Position numbers and translations under genes: made by a program. Shown here one piece after another: positions 56,557-64,000 of a DNA stretch of 64,000 nt. Origin of the DNA: CBDDKW01 sp965230425 (GTDB lineage Bacteria; Pseudomonadota; Gammaproteobacteria; UBA1113); assembly GCA_965230425.1 (NCBI GenBank), contig CBDDKW010000005.1, positions 1 to 64,000 on the forward strand, in the 5' to 3' direction. The notes under the pieces were generated by a model. That model had not been told where the DNA came from, did no database searches, and saw only the letters and a list, made by a program, of their open reading frames with translations. Position 1 is the first letter of the stretch, and every line of letters begins with the position of its first letter.

Positions 56557-57603
56557 CTATTTTTTGCTAAATCCTATGGCTTTTAAACGTTGCTGTAGAC
56601 TTGGATGGGTTGAAAAAGCGCTATTCATTGCCATACTTGAGCGCAATCCTGCATGAGTAGGATCATATAAATAAGCAGCTCTACGTACTTCTTCATGAGG
56701 TGTGCTAGCGTAAGCCGCACTATAAGTAGCTTGATTTTCCCTATGGTCATTATGAATTTTCATCAGCGCTCGTGCGAGGGGTTCATTATCGCGCATGAGT
56801 TCCACGCAACCCGCATCTGCCATGTATTCACGTGTGCGGCTGAGATAAAGCATTAACATCATGGTAATCAGCGGTAGTAAGTAACGTAGTATTAGTACAA
56901 TAATCACTAATTTATTATTTTCTCGACTATCACGGCTAAAGATCATACGCCAGAACAACAGATCAATGGCAATCAGCATAATATTACTCAATACTGTTGC
57001 GGTGAGTGTTAATTTAATATCATGATGACGAATATGACTTAATTCATGGGCCATGACTGCCTGTAATTCCGCACGGTCTAGTTTCATCAGTAAGCCTCGA
57101 GTGATAGCCACAAGGGCAGATTTTTCACTGTAACCACTGGCAAAGGCATTCATATAATCCGCTTCAATAATAAACACGCGCGGCATGTATTTTAACCCTG
57201 CGGCAACTTTCATTTCTTCAACGACATTGTAAAGCTGTTTTGCTTCGAGGTTATTGCTGTGCGCAGTTACTTCTTGGTAGCTGGTGCCGAGCATAACAAT
57301 TTTATCGTGCATGGAGTAGGTGATAAATAATGAAATAACCGCCACAATAGCCGCAATTACTGTGGCTATGGGAAATATTTGCAAGGTGACTAGGGCATAA
57401 GCAATCGTGCTGAGGGGCAATTGTCTAGGAACGCCTTGGACAAGATACAATGTTTGTGAATGCCATACTAAGTCAATCAGAAAACCCACTAGCAAGTACA
57501 AGAGTACAAACAGGGTAATCACTATTTTGGTACGCCGCTCATTGAGACGTAATTGCTTACGCCAGTCTGCTGCACTTACATGATAATTATTGAAGTTAGC
57601 CAT
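56557..57603 (-). CDS. HtpX-like M48 membrane metalloprotease
   Basis: The protease has two N-terminal membrane segments (about 28-48 and 68-95), then the zinc motif HELSH (186-190) with the third ligand region REYMADAGCVELM. Two further hydrophobic segments follow (about 200-220 and 230-260). M48B proteases degrade misfolded membrane proteins; the active site faces the cytoplasm. The LemA gene ends 3 bases upstream, forming the widespread lemA-htpX pair. The pair sits between rlpA and mltB, splitting the usual murein order. At 348 residues it is longer than E. coli HtpX. Confidence 0.9.
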   Translation of the reverse strand: MANFNNYHVSAADWRKQLRLNERRTKIVITLFVLLYLLVGFLIDLVWHSQTLYLVQGVPRQLPLSTIAYALVTLQIFPIATVIAAIVAVISLFITYSMHDKIVMLGTSYQEVTAHSNNLEAKQLYNVVEEMKVAAGLKYMPRVFIIEADYMNAFASGYSEKSALVAITRGLLMKLDRAELQAVMAHELSHIRHHDIKLTLTATVLSNIMLIAIDLLFWRMIFSRDSRENNKLVIIVLILRYLLPLITMMLMLYLSRTREYMADAGCVELMRDNEPLARALMKIHNDHRENQATYSAAYASTPHEEVRRAAYLYDPTHAGLRSSMAMNSAFSTHPSLQQRLKAIGFSKK

Positions 57604-57606
57604 GCT

Positions 57607-58194
57607 TTATAACTCGACAGTATAATCTTCTCTGGCTTGGATAGTATCATCAGTTAAACGCCAGTATTCGAAGGTTTTATCTAATTTACTTGCAAACATA
57701 TTGACAATCATGGCTTGGAAGAATGATTTCTTCTCAGCCGTGTAAGTTTCAATACTGTCATTGAAAGCTTGTTTAGCATAGGCTAATTTATTTTCAGTAT
57801 TGACAATTTCTTCTTGTAGTTGCAAAGCGTTCTGGTTGGCTTTTAAGTCAGGGTATTGTTCAAAGACTAACTTGATACCAGAAAACATTTTACTAATACC
57901 TTCTTCAGCCGCAATGCGTCCCTTTTCATCACCTTTGGCATTAGCTTGTTGCGCTTCATTTCTCAATTTTACAACATCTTTTAGAGTTGTTTGCTCATAA
58001 TCCATGTATTTTTTTACCACATTGATGAGCGATTCATAGGCTTTAAAGCGGCGGTCCAATTGAATATCAATTTGGCGTTTATTATTGTTTACCGCCTCAA
58101 TCATGCGGATTAGGCGGTTATAGATGGCAATAATGAAGCCAAATAATAGAACAGCCACCACGAGGATGGTGATAATGACAGCAGTTGTCGACAT
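57607..58194 (-). CDS. lemA: LemA family protein
   Basis: The protein (195 residues) has an N-terminal membrane anchor (about 5-25, VIITILVVAVLLFGFIIAIYN) and the helical LemA domain: NNNKRQIDIQLDRRFKAYESLINVVKKYMDYEQ, LVFEQYPDLKANQNALQLQEEI, TENKLAYAKQAFNDSIETY. LemA proteins are paired with an M48 protease across many bacteria, and here the two stops/starts are 3 bases apart. Molecular role unclear. Confidence 0.93.
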   Translation of the reverse strand: MSTTAVIITILVVAVLLFGFIIAIYNRLIRMIEAVNNNKRQIDIQLDRRFKAYESLINVVKKYMDYEQTTLKDVVKLRNEAQQANAKGDEKGRIAAEEGISKMFSGIKLVFEQYPDLKANQNALQLQEEIVNTENKLAYAKQAFNDSIETYTAEKKSFFQAMIVNMFASKLDKTFEYWRLTDDTIQAREDYTVEL

Positions 58195-58637
58195 GATAAG
58201 ACTCCTCTATATATAGTAACTGTGGTTAATTCTAGCGGGTATTGACAAAATTTGCACCCATTTTAATGGTTTAAGTTTTATCCTGTTTCCGTGTGTTTGC
58301 TAGGGAGATTAAGGGTTTATGAAGCTTTAGTCGAGATCTACTAGTGAAAGCCTAGAGAGAAATAATAGAAACTTGCTAAACAAATAAACGCATTCCAAGA
58401 CTTGACCCATTCACTTATTGCCTGATATGGTTGTGCATATACCCATAGTGTCTCATATTTAGGGCTTTCTAGCGTGTTATTTTCCGCCAGCTAAAGACTT
58501 TAAATTTTGCCAATAGCCCTAGCTATTACCTGCAATTTAAAGTCTTTATCTAACGAAAAATCCCTGTCCTATAAAACCCTAAATATGAGACACTATGGGT
58601 ATATTATTAATGCATACACATGAAGCAAGGAGGCATC
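58195..58637. other. Divergent intergenic region between lemA and the MAPEG gene, with a MITE copy
   Basis: No gene is visible apart from the 158 bp inverted-repeat element at 58442-58599. The lemA promoter should lie between 58195 and about 58300. The element ends 38 bases before the MAPEG start codon, so the MAPEG promoter may lie within or at its edge. Confidence 0.4.
58442..58599. mobile_element. MITE-like element, copy 3 (best preserved)
   Basis: The 158 bp element has perfect 23 bp terminal inverted repeats (58442-58464 and 58577-58599) starting CCCATAGTGTC. TA lies on both sides (58440-58441 and 58600-58601). Long internal arms around GCTAAAGACTTTAAATT and its inverse make the whole unit foldable. 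It has the same length as copy 1 and no coding capacity. The perfect ends suggest it is the youngest of the three. Confidence 0.88.
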
Positions 58638-59057
58638 ATGAGTCTTTCACTCACCGTATTTACTATCACATCAGCACTGTTAGGATTATTCTTTGTCTTT
58701 CTGAGTTACAACGTCATTCGACACCGGCTTAGAGCACAAGTGGTGTTAGGGGATAATGATGACAGTTTACTACGTTATAGCATTCGTGCTCATGGTAATT
58801 TTGCCGAGTATGTTCCCTTTGCCTTGTTACTATTATTTCTTGACTATCAAGTGATGATGCCTGTATGGCTCATGATCGTTTTGTGTCTAGGCTTGCTCAT
58901 CGGTCGAGCTTTGCATGCCATGAGCTTGCTAAAATATGAGCCAAAGGATGCAAGTTTTGTACGCTTTCGTGTCAATGGTATTATGCTAACCTTTATTGTG
59001 ATTTCAGTGGCTTCTTTGTATTTGATTGCGCAATTGTTGATTGGGTTGTTTATTTAA
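58638..59057 (+). CDS. MAPEG-family membrane protein
   Basis: The 139-residue product has four membrane segments and the bacterial MAPEG signature RAHGNFAEYVPFALLLL with GRALHAMSLL further on. Relatives include membrane-associated glutathione transferases and YecN-type proteins; enzyme activity cannot be inferred. ATG at 58638 is chosen because AAGGAGG lies 4-5 bases upstream; an ATG at 58620 overlaps that site. Its last 54 bases overlap the 3' end of mltB on the other strand. Confidence 0.9.
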   Translation: MSLSLTVFTITSALLGLFFVFLSYNVIRHRLRAQVVLGDNDDSLLRYSIRAHGNFAEYVPFALLLLFLDYQVMMPVWLMIVLCLGLLIGRALHAMSLLKYEPKDASFVRFRVNGIMLTFIVISVASLYLIAQLLIGLFI

Positions 59058-60365
59058 CGATATATGATGTTGCTTCTTCCTGGCTTTATTCAACTCGCGG
59101 CTGAGTTGGTACACGGCCATGGCGTAATTGACGCTAGCATTGTAGCGGGTAATCACATAAAAATTATGGAAGCCTAACCAATACTGTGGTTTTTTGCCGC
59201 CTTCTAAAATAATAAACTTTGCATCATAGGTACTAGGGTAAGGTTTAATCGGTTTAACACCCTGTTTAGCAAGTGCTTTAAGTGACGCAGTTGGTTTTAA
59301 ACTGGTGGTTTGTAAGCTTTGCGGTTTTGGATTAGTGACAGTGGCGCGAGTGGCGATGGGCATGTTTGCATGCCAGCCTTTTTGTTTCAGATAATTTGCG
59401 ACGCTACCAATCACATCTTCATAATCATCCTGTAAGTTTTTACTGCCACTACCACTATAATCGACGGCGTAATGGCGATAACTGCTTGGCATGAATTGAG
59501 GTGCTCCCATTGCCCCTGCATAGGAGCCTAATAATGCCCCAGGATCTAATTGATTTTCTCGTGATAATAATAAATATTCCTTCAATTCACTTTTGAAAAA
59601 GGGAGCTCGTGCCTCATAACCAAAGGCAAGGGTTGCTAAGGCATCAAATACAGGATAAGTGCCTTGACGTTCACCGTAGTAGGTTTCGACGCCAATGATA
59701 GCAACAATAATGCTGGCAGGAACACCGTATTCCTTTTCTGCCTTTGTCAGTGTTTTTTCATGTTGTTGCCAAAACTGTACGCCTTCATTAATCCGTTTAG
59801 GAGTCATAAAAATGCGTTCATAGCGGTGCCAATTAGCTTTCTCGGCAGGATGCTTAATAGAATGAATAACTGCAGGTTGAATATGGATACGATTGAATAA
59901 AGTGACTAATTCTTGACGGTCAAAATGATATTTTTTTACCATCATATCGATGAATTGTTTCACATCTTTACGTTGACTGAAGGGCTTTTCCGCGGTTGCT
60001 GACTTTGCTGTTGATTTTTGCGGTGCCGGTGATGTGGTTTTATTCTTGGGTTTATGACTAGAAGTCTGTGTATGGGTTGTTTTTTTAGGATGCTGTTTTG
60101 TCTGGGGGTTGGTTTTGTTTTGCGTCTTATGCGTAGTTGACTGTGTCGTTGTGTGTTGCGCAGTGGTGCCGGGTTTTGTCGCCTGTGTTTTGCTGGCATC
60201 CGTTGTGGAGCTTGCCTTAGCATGTGTCAGCCAGACAGCACTCAATAGACAGGCCAGTAGAGCAGCAGTGGTTTGCTTGTTAGTGATTTGATTGATAAGT
60301 GAAGCCAAGACTCCGGCATTTGCCGAGGTTACTTGTAGTTGTTTATACTGTTGAGATTGTTTCAT
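59004..60365 (-). CDS. mltB: Membrane-bound lytic murein transglycosylase B family
   Basis: MltB cleaves the MurNAc-GlcNAc bond of peptidoglycan with formation of 1,6-anhydro ends. The catalytic Glu227 is in IIGVETYYGERQGTYPVFDALATLAF, and GAMGAPQFMPSSYRHYAVD follows. A hydrophobic N-terminal segment (about 32-48) acts as signal or anchor; no lipobox Cys is evident. A 75-residue linker (52-126) is made almost entirely of Thr, Lys, Gln, Ser and Pro. The total of 453 residues is longer than usual because of that linker. It lies in the murein cluster downstream of rodA. Confidence 0.94.
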   Translation of the reverse strand: MKQSQQYKQLQVTSANAGVLASLINQITNKQTTAALLACLLSAVWLTHAKASSTTDASKTQATKPGTTAQHTTTQSTTHKTQNKTNPQTKQHPKKTTHTQTSSHKPKNKTTSPAPQKSTAKSATAEKPFSQRKDVKQFIDMMVKKYHFDRQELVTLFNRIHIQPAVIHSIKHPAEKANWHRYERIFMTPKRINEGVQFWQQHEKTLTKAEKEYGVPASIIVAIIGVETYYGERQGTYPVFDALATLAFGYEARAPFFKSELKEYLLLSRENQLDPGALLGSYAGAMGAPQFMPSSYRHYAVDYSGSGSKNLQDDYEDVIGSVANYLKQKGWHANMPIATRATVTNPKPQSLQTTSLKPTASLKALAKQGVKPIKPYPSTYDAKFIILEGGKKPQYWLGFHNFYVITRYNASVNYAMAVYQLSRELNKARKKQHHISLNKQPNQQLRNQIQRSH

Positions 60366-60424
60366 TATATTACCTCATCTAAGGCTCTAAGGTTGTCACT
60401 AGAGCTTACCCTAACAAATTGTAC

Positions 60425-61717
60425 TTATTTTGCCAATAATTTCCGGTGTGTTTGAATAGACATTAACATACCAAGGCCTGCTAACAGAGTGACAACGGAT
60501 GTGCCGCCGTAGCTAATCAGGGGTAAAGGCAACCCAACCACAGGTAGTATGCCCGTGACCATGCCGATGTTAACGTACACAGAGAAAAAGAACGTTAAAC
60601 CAAGACTACCTGCTAATAAGCGTGTGAAAGTATCTTGTGCTTGGCTACAAATATAAAGACCACGTAAGGCAATGGCCAGATATAATAAAATCAACAGACA
60701 GCTACCGATTAAGCCAAATTCTTCACCACAGACTGCAAAAATAAAATCAGTGGTATGCTCAGGTAAAAAATGTAAATGTGACTGCGTTCCTGCAAGCCAA
60801 CCTTTGCCTAGAATACCGCCAGAGCCAATGGCAATTTTTGATTGAATAATATGATAGCCACTGCCTAAAGGGTCACGTTCGGGGTTGAGAAAGGTTAAGA
60901 CGCGCTGACGCTGATAATCATGCATGACAAACCAGAGAATAGGTGTGCATATGGTTCCTAAGGCCAGTAGTCCCACAATCAATCGCCAACTTAATCCTGC
61001 TAAAAATAACACACATAATCCAGAAGTGGCGAGCATGACTGCTGTGCCTAAATCCGGTTGTTTTGCCGTCAGAACCACAGGGACACCAATGATTAAGCCG
61101 CAGATAGATAACTGTTTGAAGCTAGGGGGTAAAGAGGTATTTTGTAAATAGCTAGCGAGGAAAAGTGGGATAGCTAATTTCATCATTTCCGAGGGTTGAA
61201 AGCGAATAAAACCTAAGTCTAGCCAGCGCTGCGCTCCTTTACCAATGACACCGATGACCAGTACCGCCGTGAGTAAGAGCAAACCAGAGCCATAGAGCCA
61301 AGGTGCCCAGATGCGTAAATGTGTTGGTGGTATTTGAGCGACGATGAACATACCTACAAAGGCAATACCAAAACGTGTCGCCTGTCGTAATACCATCGCG
61401 CTGTTTTCATTGGCTGCGCTATATAAAATGAGTAAACCAATACCTGCCAAGAGCAATAAGCCGATTAATAGGGGTAAGTCCATGTGTAGGCGGTACCATA
61501 GGCTGTTACCGCCCAACAACTCGGTCGCATGCGACTGTTTCCTTATATGATTTCGTCTGCGCGGCAAACCCGCACCGGCGGCGACCCAAGGGGAACTTGC
61601 ACTCTCCCCTTGGGAAACCCCAGCGCTCTGACTCTCCCGCAAGTGGGGGGAATTTCTCTCTTTAAATGTTTTCATAGGATTAATTATATCCTTAAGATGC
61701 TGTGCGAGCTTTTTCAT
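60425..61717 (-). CDS. rodA: RodA elongasome glycosyltransferase with repeat-derived N-terminal extension
   Basis: RodA is the SEDS-family peptidoglycan polymerase of cell elongation and partners PBP2. The SEDS core is intact: KGAQRWLDLGFIRFQPSEMMKLA, HDYQRQRVLTFLNPERDPLGSGYHI, FLPEHTDFIFAV, MVTGILPVVGLPLPLISYGGT, with about ten spans. The core begins near residue 74 (LWYRLHMDLPLL), so about 70 extra residues precede it. Residues about 20-56 are encoded by the palindromic element at 61550-61656 (RESQSAGVSQGESASSPW). The first ATG, 61717, overlaps the mrdA stop by 26 bases; ATG at 61675 and an internal ATG at residue 79 are alternatives. If translation starts internally the extension is not made. 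Confidence 0.95.
   Translation of the reverse strand: MKKLAQHLKDIINPMKTFKERNSPHLRESQSAGVSQGESASSPWVAAGAGLPRRRNHIRKQSHATELLGGNSLWYRLHMDLPLLIGLLLLAGIGLLILYSAANENSAMVLRQATRFGIAFVGMFIVAQIPPTHLRIWAPWLYGSGLLLLTAVLVIGVIGKGAQRWLDLGFIRFQPSEMMKLAIPLFLASYLQNTSLPPSFKQLSICGLIIGVPVVLTAKQPDLGTAVMLATSGLCVLFLAGLSWRLIVGLLALGTICTPILWFVMHDYQRQRVLTFLNPERDPLGSGYHIIQSKIAIGSGGILGKGWLAGTQSHLHFLPEHTTDFIFAVCGEEFGLIGSCLLILLYLAIALRGLYICSQAQDTFTRLLAGSLGLTFFFSVYVNIGMVTGILPVVGLPLPLISYGGTSVVTLLAGLGMLMSIQTHRKLLAK
61550..61656 (-). repeat. Palindromic interspersed element, copy B, inside the 5' end of rodA
   Basis: This GC-rich segment of about 107 bp is homologous, on the opposite strand, to the one at 19710-19815. The central stem CCCAAGGGGA/TCCCCTTGGG is perfect around ACTTGCAC. 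In the rodA reading direction the frame is open throughout, so the element adds about 36 codons. This resembles the palindromic elements known inside Rickettsia genes, but the sequence is different. Confidence 0.78.
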
Positions 61718-63548
61718 GATGTGTTCTCAGTAAGTAATTATCTAATACCTTACGTGCGATAATAGGAGCAGCGTAAGTATTTTCAGTGATCACAGCCACA
61801 GCGATTTTAGGGTGATGTGCAGGGGCAAAGGCAATCATTAACGAGTTGTCACGTAAGCGAGTGGGGATAGGGTCCTTGCCAAAATCATTTTGCTCATTAT
61901 TACTGTACAGTTGTGCAGTACCAGTTTTCGCGGCAACCGTGTAAGGAGGACGACCGAAACGATGGCCTGTACCATAGGGACTTTCGATAACATTTTGTAG
62001 GTCGCTGATGATGGTGTTCCAATATGTTGTATCGATAGCTATAGGGGCTAACTCCTTTGGTTGAGTAAGCATTGGTGGTTGTCCGGCGTGATGTTGCTTT
62101 AAAATCACATGTGGTTGATAGCCAATGCCATGATTGGCGAGGGTGGCTGTGGCACTGGCTAATTGTAACGGTGTTACTAAGCTAAAGCCTTGGCCGATGC
62201 CGGCAATAATAGTATCACCTTTATACCAATGTTGACCTTGATTAGCGTATTTCCATTCAGGTGATGGGACTAAGCCAGCAACTTCTTCATTAAGTTCAAC
62301 ATGAGTGAGTTGGCCAAAACCAAATTGCTCCATAATATCATCGATACGCTGGATCCCAAGTTTTGTCGCTAAATCATAAAAGAATGTGTCGCAGGAAACA
62401 GTAATCGCCATGCGTAAGTTTACTTTGCCATGACCTTGTGGACGCCAGTCTCGATACACATGATGGGTATTAGGTAATTGAAACCAGCCGGGATCATTTA
62501 CAATAGAATGTGTTGTGATCACATGGCTAGCTAAACCTTCTAAACCGAGAAATGGTTTAATAGTTGATGCTGGAGGGTATTGCCCACGAATAGCACGATT
62601 AAATAAAGGTCGATCAGGTGAGTTTTGTAAGCGCGCATAAGCAGCGCTGGTAAAGCCATGCACGAATAAATTAGGATCATAGCTAGGGCTACTGGCTAAG
62701 GCGAGTACTTCACCATTATTCGGATCGATAGCAACCACAGCACCGCGTTCATTAGTCTCTGCTAAGGCTTGTTTAGCGGCTAATTGTAATTTACTGTCAA
62801 TAGTGAGATAGATATCTGTACCCGCCTGAGGCGGCGTGCGCTTAAGCACCCGAACAATATGATTGCTGGCATCGGTTTCCACTTGTTGATGTCCTACTTG
62901 GCCATGTAAGCTACTTTCCATGGAGCGTTCAATACCAACTTTGCCCACATAGTTCGTGACAATGTAGTTACTCGGATCAAGTTTGTTGAGCTCTCGCTGA
63001 TTAATACGGCCTACATAACCGATGACATCAACCATGGCTGAGCCAAGTGGGTAGTAGCGGATCAATTGGGCATGAATGATCACACCGGGAAACAGATATT
63101 GATTAATATAAAATTTGGCGACTTCTGTTTCATCGAGTTTTAAGCGCAAGGGGACTGTATGAAAGCGAGCGCGTTGTTTTAATTGTTTGTAGAATGATTG
63201 TACATCATCATTACTGATTGGAATGATTTTCTGCAATGCGGCTATGGTTGCTGGAATATCATGCACTTTTTCTGGGTTGATCTCTAAACTGTACACCGGA
63301 ATATTTTGTGCGAGCAGAATCCCATTACGGTCAAAAATAAGCCCACGATTGGGTTCTATGGGGAGTAGGGCAAATTGGTTTTTCTTTGAGAGCGTCGTGT
63401 AGGTCGTATGATGTTCAATTTGTAAAATTGCTAAACGTATGAACAGCAGCAAGGTGAGCAAGATAATACCAGCAGCTATGAGCAATAATCGCTGTTGGAA
63501 TAATGCTTTTTCCTTTTGGTGATCTTTGATGGTGAGACGTTGTGTCAT
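61692..63548 (-). CDS. mrdA: Penicillin-binding protein 2
   Basis: PBP2 is the transpeptidase of the elongasome and works with RodA. One N-terminal membrane segment (about 22-42) is followed by the pedestal/dimerisation domain (PNRGLIFDRNGILLAQNIPVYSL) and the transpeptidase domain with STIK (Ser near 328), SCD (near 380) and KTGTAQ (near 539). The length of 618 residues is normal. ATG at 63548. It overlaps the rodA frame by 26 bases, as expected for a tight mrdA-rodA pair. Confidence 0.97.
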   Translation of the reverse strand: MTQRLTIKDHQKEKALFQQRLLLIAAGIILLTLLLFIRLAILQIEHHTTYTTLSKKNQFALLPIEPNRGLIFDRNGILLAQNIPVYSLEINPEKVHDIPATIAALQKIIPISNDDVQSFYKQLKQRARFHTVPLRLKLDETEVAKFYINQYLFPGVIIHAQLIRYYPLGSAMVDVIGYVGRINQRELNKLDPSNYIVTNYVGKVGIERSMESSLHGQVGHQQVETDASNHIVRVLKRTPPQAGTDIYLTIDSKLQLAAKQALAETNERGAVVAIDPNNGEVLALASSPSYDPNLFVHGFTSAAYARLQNSPDRPLFNRAIRGQYPPASTIKPFLGLEGLASHVITTHSIVNDPGWFQLPNTHHVYRDWRPQGHGKVNLRMAITVSCDTFFYDLATKLGIQRIDDIMEQFGFGQLTHVELNEEVAGLVPSPEWKYANQGQHWYKGDTIIAGIGQGFSLVTPLQLASATATLANHGIGYQPHVILKQHHAGQPPMLTQPKELAPIAIDTTYWNTIISDLQNVIESPYGTGHRFGRPPYTVAAKTGTAQLYSNNEQNDFGKDPIPTRLRDNSLMIAFAPAHHPKIAVAVITENTYAAPIIARKVLDNYLLRTHHEKARTAS

Positions 63549-63842
63549 GAATGCATGATGCCTATTTTTAGCGCAATATCATATTCAAATTGCTGTCGAT
63601 TTTACTGGCAAATCGAGGCTACCACCAGCATTAGTTCGCCGTGGCAGAGCCAATTAGGCAAATTAAGGTTTTAAGTGAGCCATATCTATACAAAATCAAA
63701 AAAAATTCTATATATTTCTTGACATTGGCGTTGATTATTCTTCATCATTGATGTTCCTAAAAGAAGTGCAAAGTTTGCAAGGAAGGCAACAGTGCTTCTT
63801 ACCATGATTGAATGGATGTGACAGGGAATGTCAGGAGACGCT

Positions 63843-64000
63843 ATGGATGGCTCAGTTGCCCGTCGGCAGTACAGACCATTGTATAAGCATATTCGTATAG
63901 GTTCTAAGGAATATGCTATTATCGACCAAGAATTGGCCGCAACACGTGCGCAAGAATATTTTCTTGCTGCGCTGCATTTGCTCGATGGTGAATTAGACGA
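63843..64000 (+). CDS. Unidentified protein, 5' end only
   Basis: An open frame starts at ATG 63843 with AGGAG 5 bases upstream and runs off the window. The first residues read MDGSVARRQYRPLYKHIRIG, then SKEYAIIDQELAATRAQEYFLAALHLLDGELD. No signal peptide. I do not recognise it. It is divergent from mrdA; the 294 bases between them show no gene. Confidence 0.65.
   Translation, partial: MDGSVARRQYRPLYKHIRIGSKEYAIIDQELAATRAQEYFLAALHLLDGELD

Noticed and set aside
59960..60223. Minus-strand Arg/Gln/Pro-rich frame within mltB
   Set aside because: It arises from the low-complexity Thr/Lys/Gln linker of MltB read in another frame.

Overview
The window looks like chromosome of an AT-rich gammaproteobacterium. 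The housekeeping genes have the order typical of that class (mrdA-rodA-mltB-rlpA-dacA-dat-ybeD and lipB-lipA, all on the minus strand). The low G+C, the large effector-like proteins without recognisable domains and the many small repeats suggest a host-associated lineage, perhaps near Legionellales; that placement is inference.

Layout. 0.1-2 kb: a membrane protein and mpl, which is broken by a +1 frameshift near its 3' end. 2-7.2 kb: accessory DNA with a 34-residue membrane peptide behind a structured leader, an unrecognised 432-residue protein, a PAS/histidine kinase/degenerate receiver protein, and an Rpn (YhgA-like) nuclease gene with a duplicated tail. 7.2-12.2 kb: PAP2 phosphatase, lipA, lipB, a YgjP-type metallopeptidase, a secreted pentapeptide-repeat protein and two small membrane proteins. 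12.6-47 kb: a complete type VI secretion system (T6SS) island. 47-64 kb: the cell-wall block ybeD-dat-dacA, then a VgrG-like gene and a 1267-residue putative effector on the opposite strand, then rlpA, htpX-like and lemA, a MAPEG gene, mltB, rodA, mrdA and the start of one more gene.

All thirteen core T6SS components are visible: tssA, B, C, D (hcp), E, F, G, H (clpV), I (vgrG), J, K, L and M, plus a second shortened tssC. The island lies between ybeD and lipB, which are adjacent in many gammaproteobacteria. Its effector content is rich. One VgrG is fused to PAAR and a C-terminal extension of about 480 residues; it is followed, with a start/stop overlap, by three and a fraction tandem copies of a secreted protein that are best read as periplasmic immunity proteins. 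A second VgrG carries a C-terminal PD-(D/E)XK-like nuclease domain and is followed by an immunity gene, then a VgrG-less orphan copy of the toxin and a second immunity gene. Two further VgrG-like genes lie at 12.6 and 49.7 kb, the latter next to the 1267-residue protein.

Two families of small mobile repeats run through the window. Three copies of an element of about 158 bp with terminal inverted repeats, two of them flanked by TA on both sides, sit in intergenic gaps at 17.6, 41.1 and 58.5 kb. Two copies of a palindromic element of about 106 bp sit before tssJ and, in frame, inside the 5' end of rodA, giving RodA an N-terminal extension. No tRNA, rRNA, CRISPR array, integrase or complete insertion sequence was seen.
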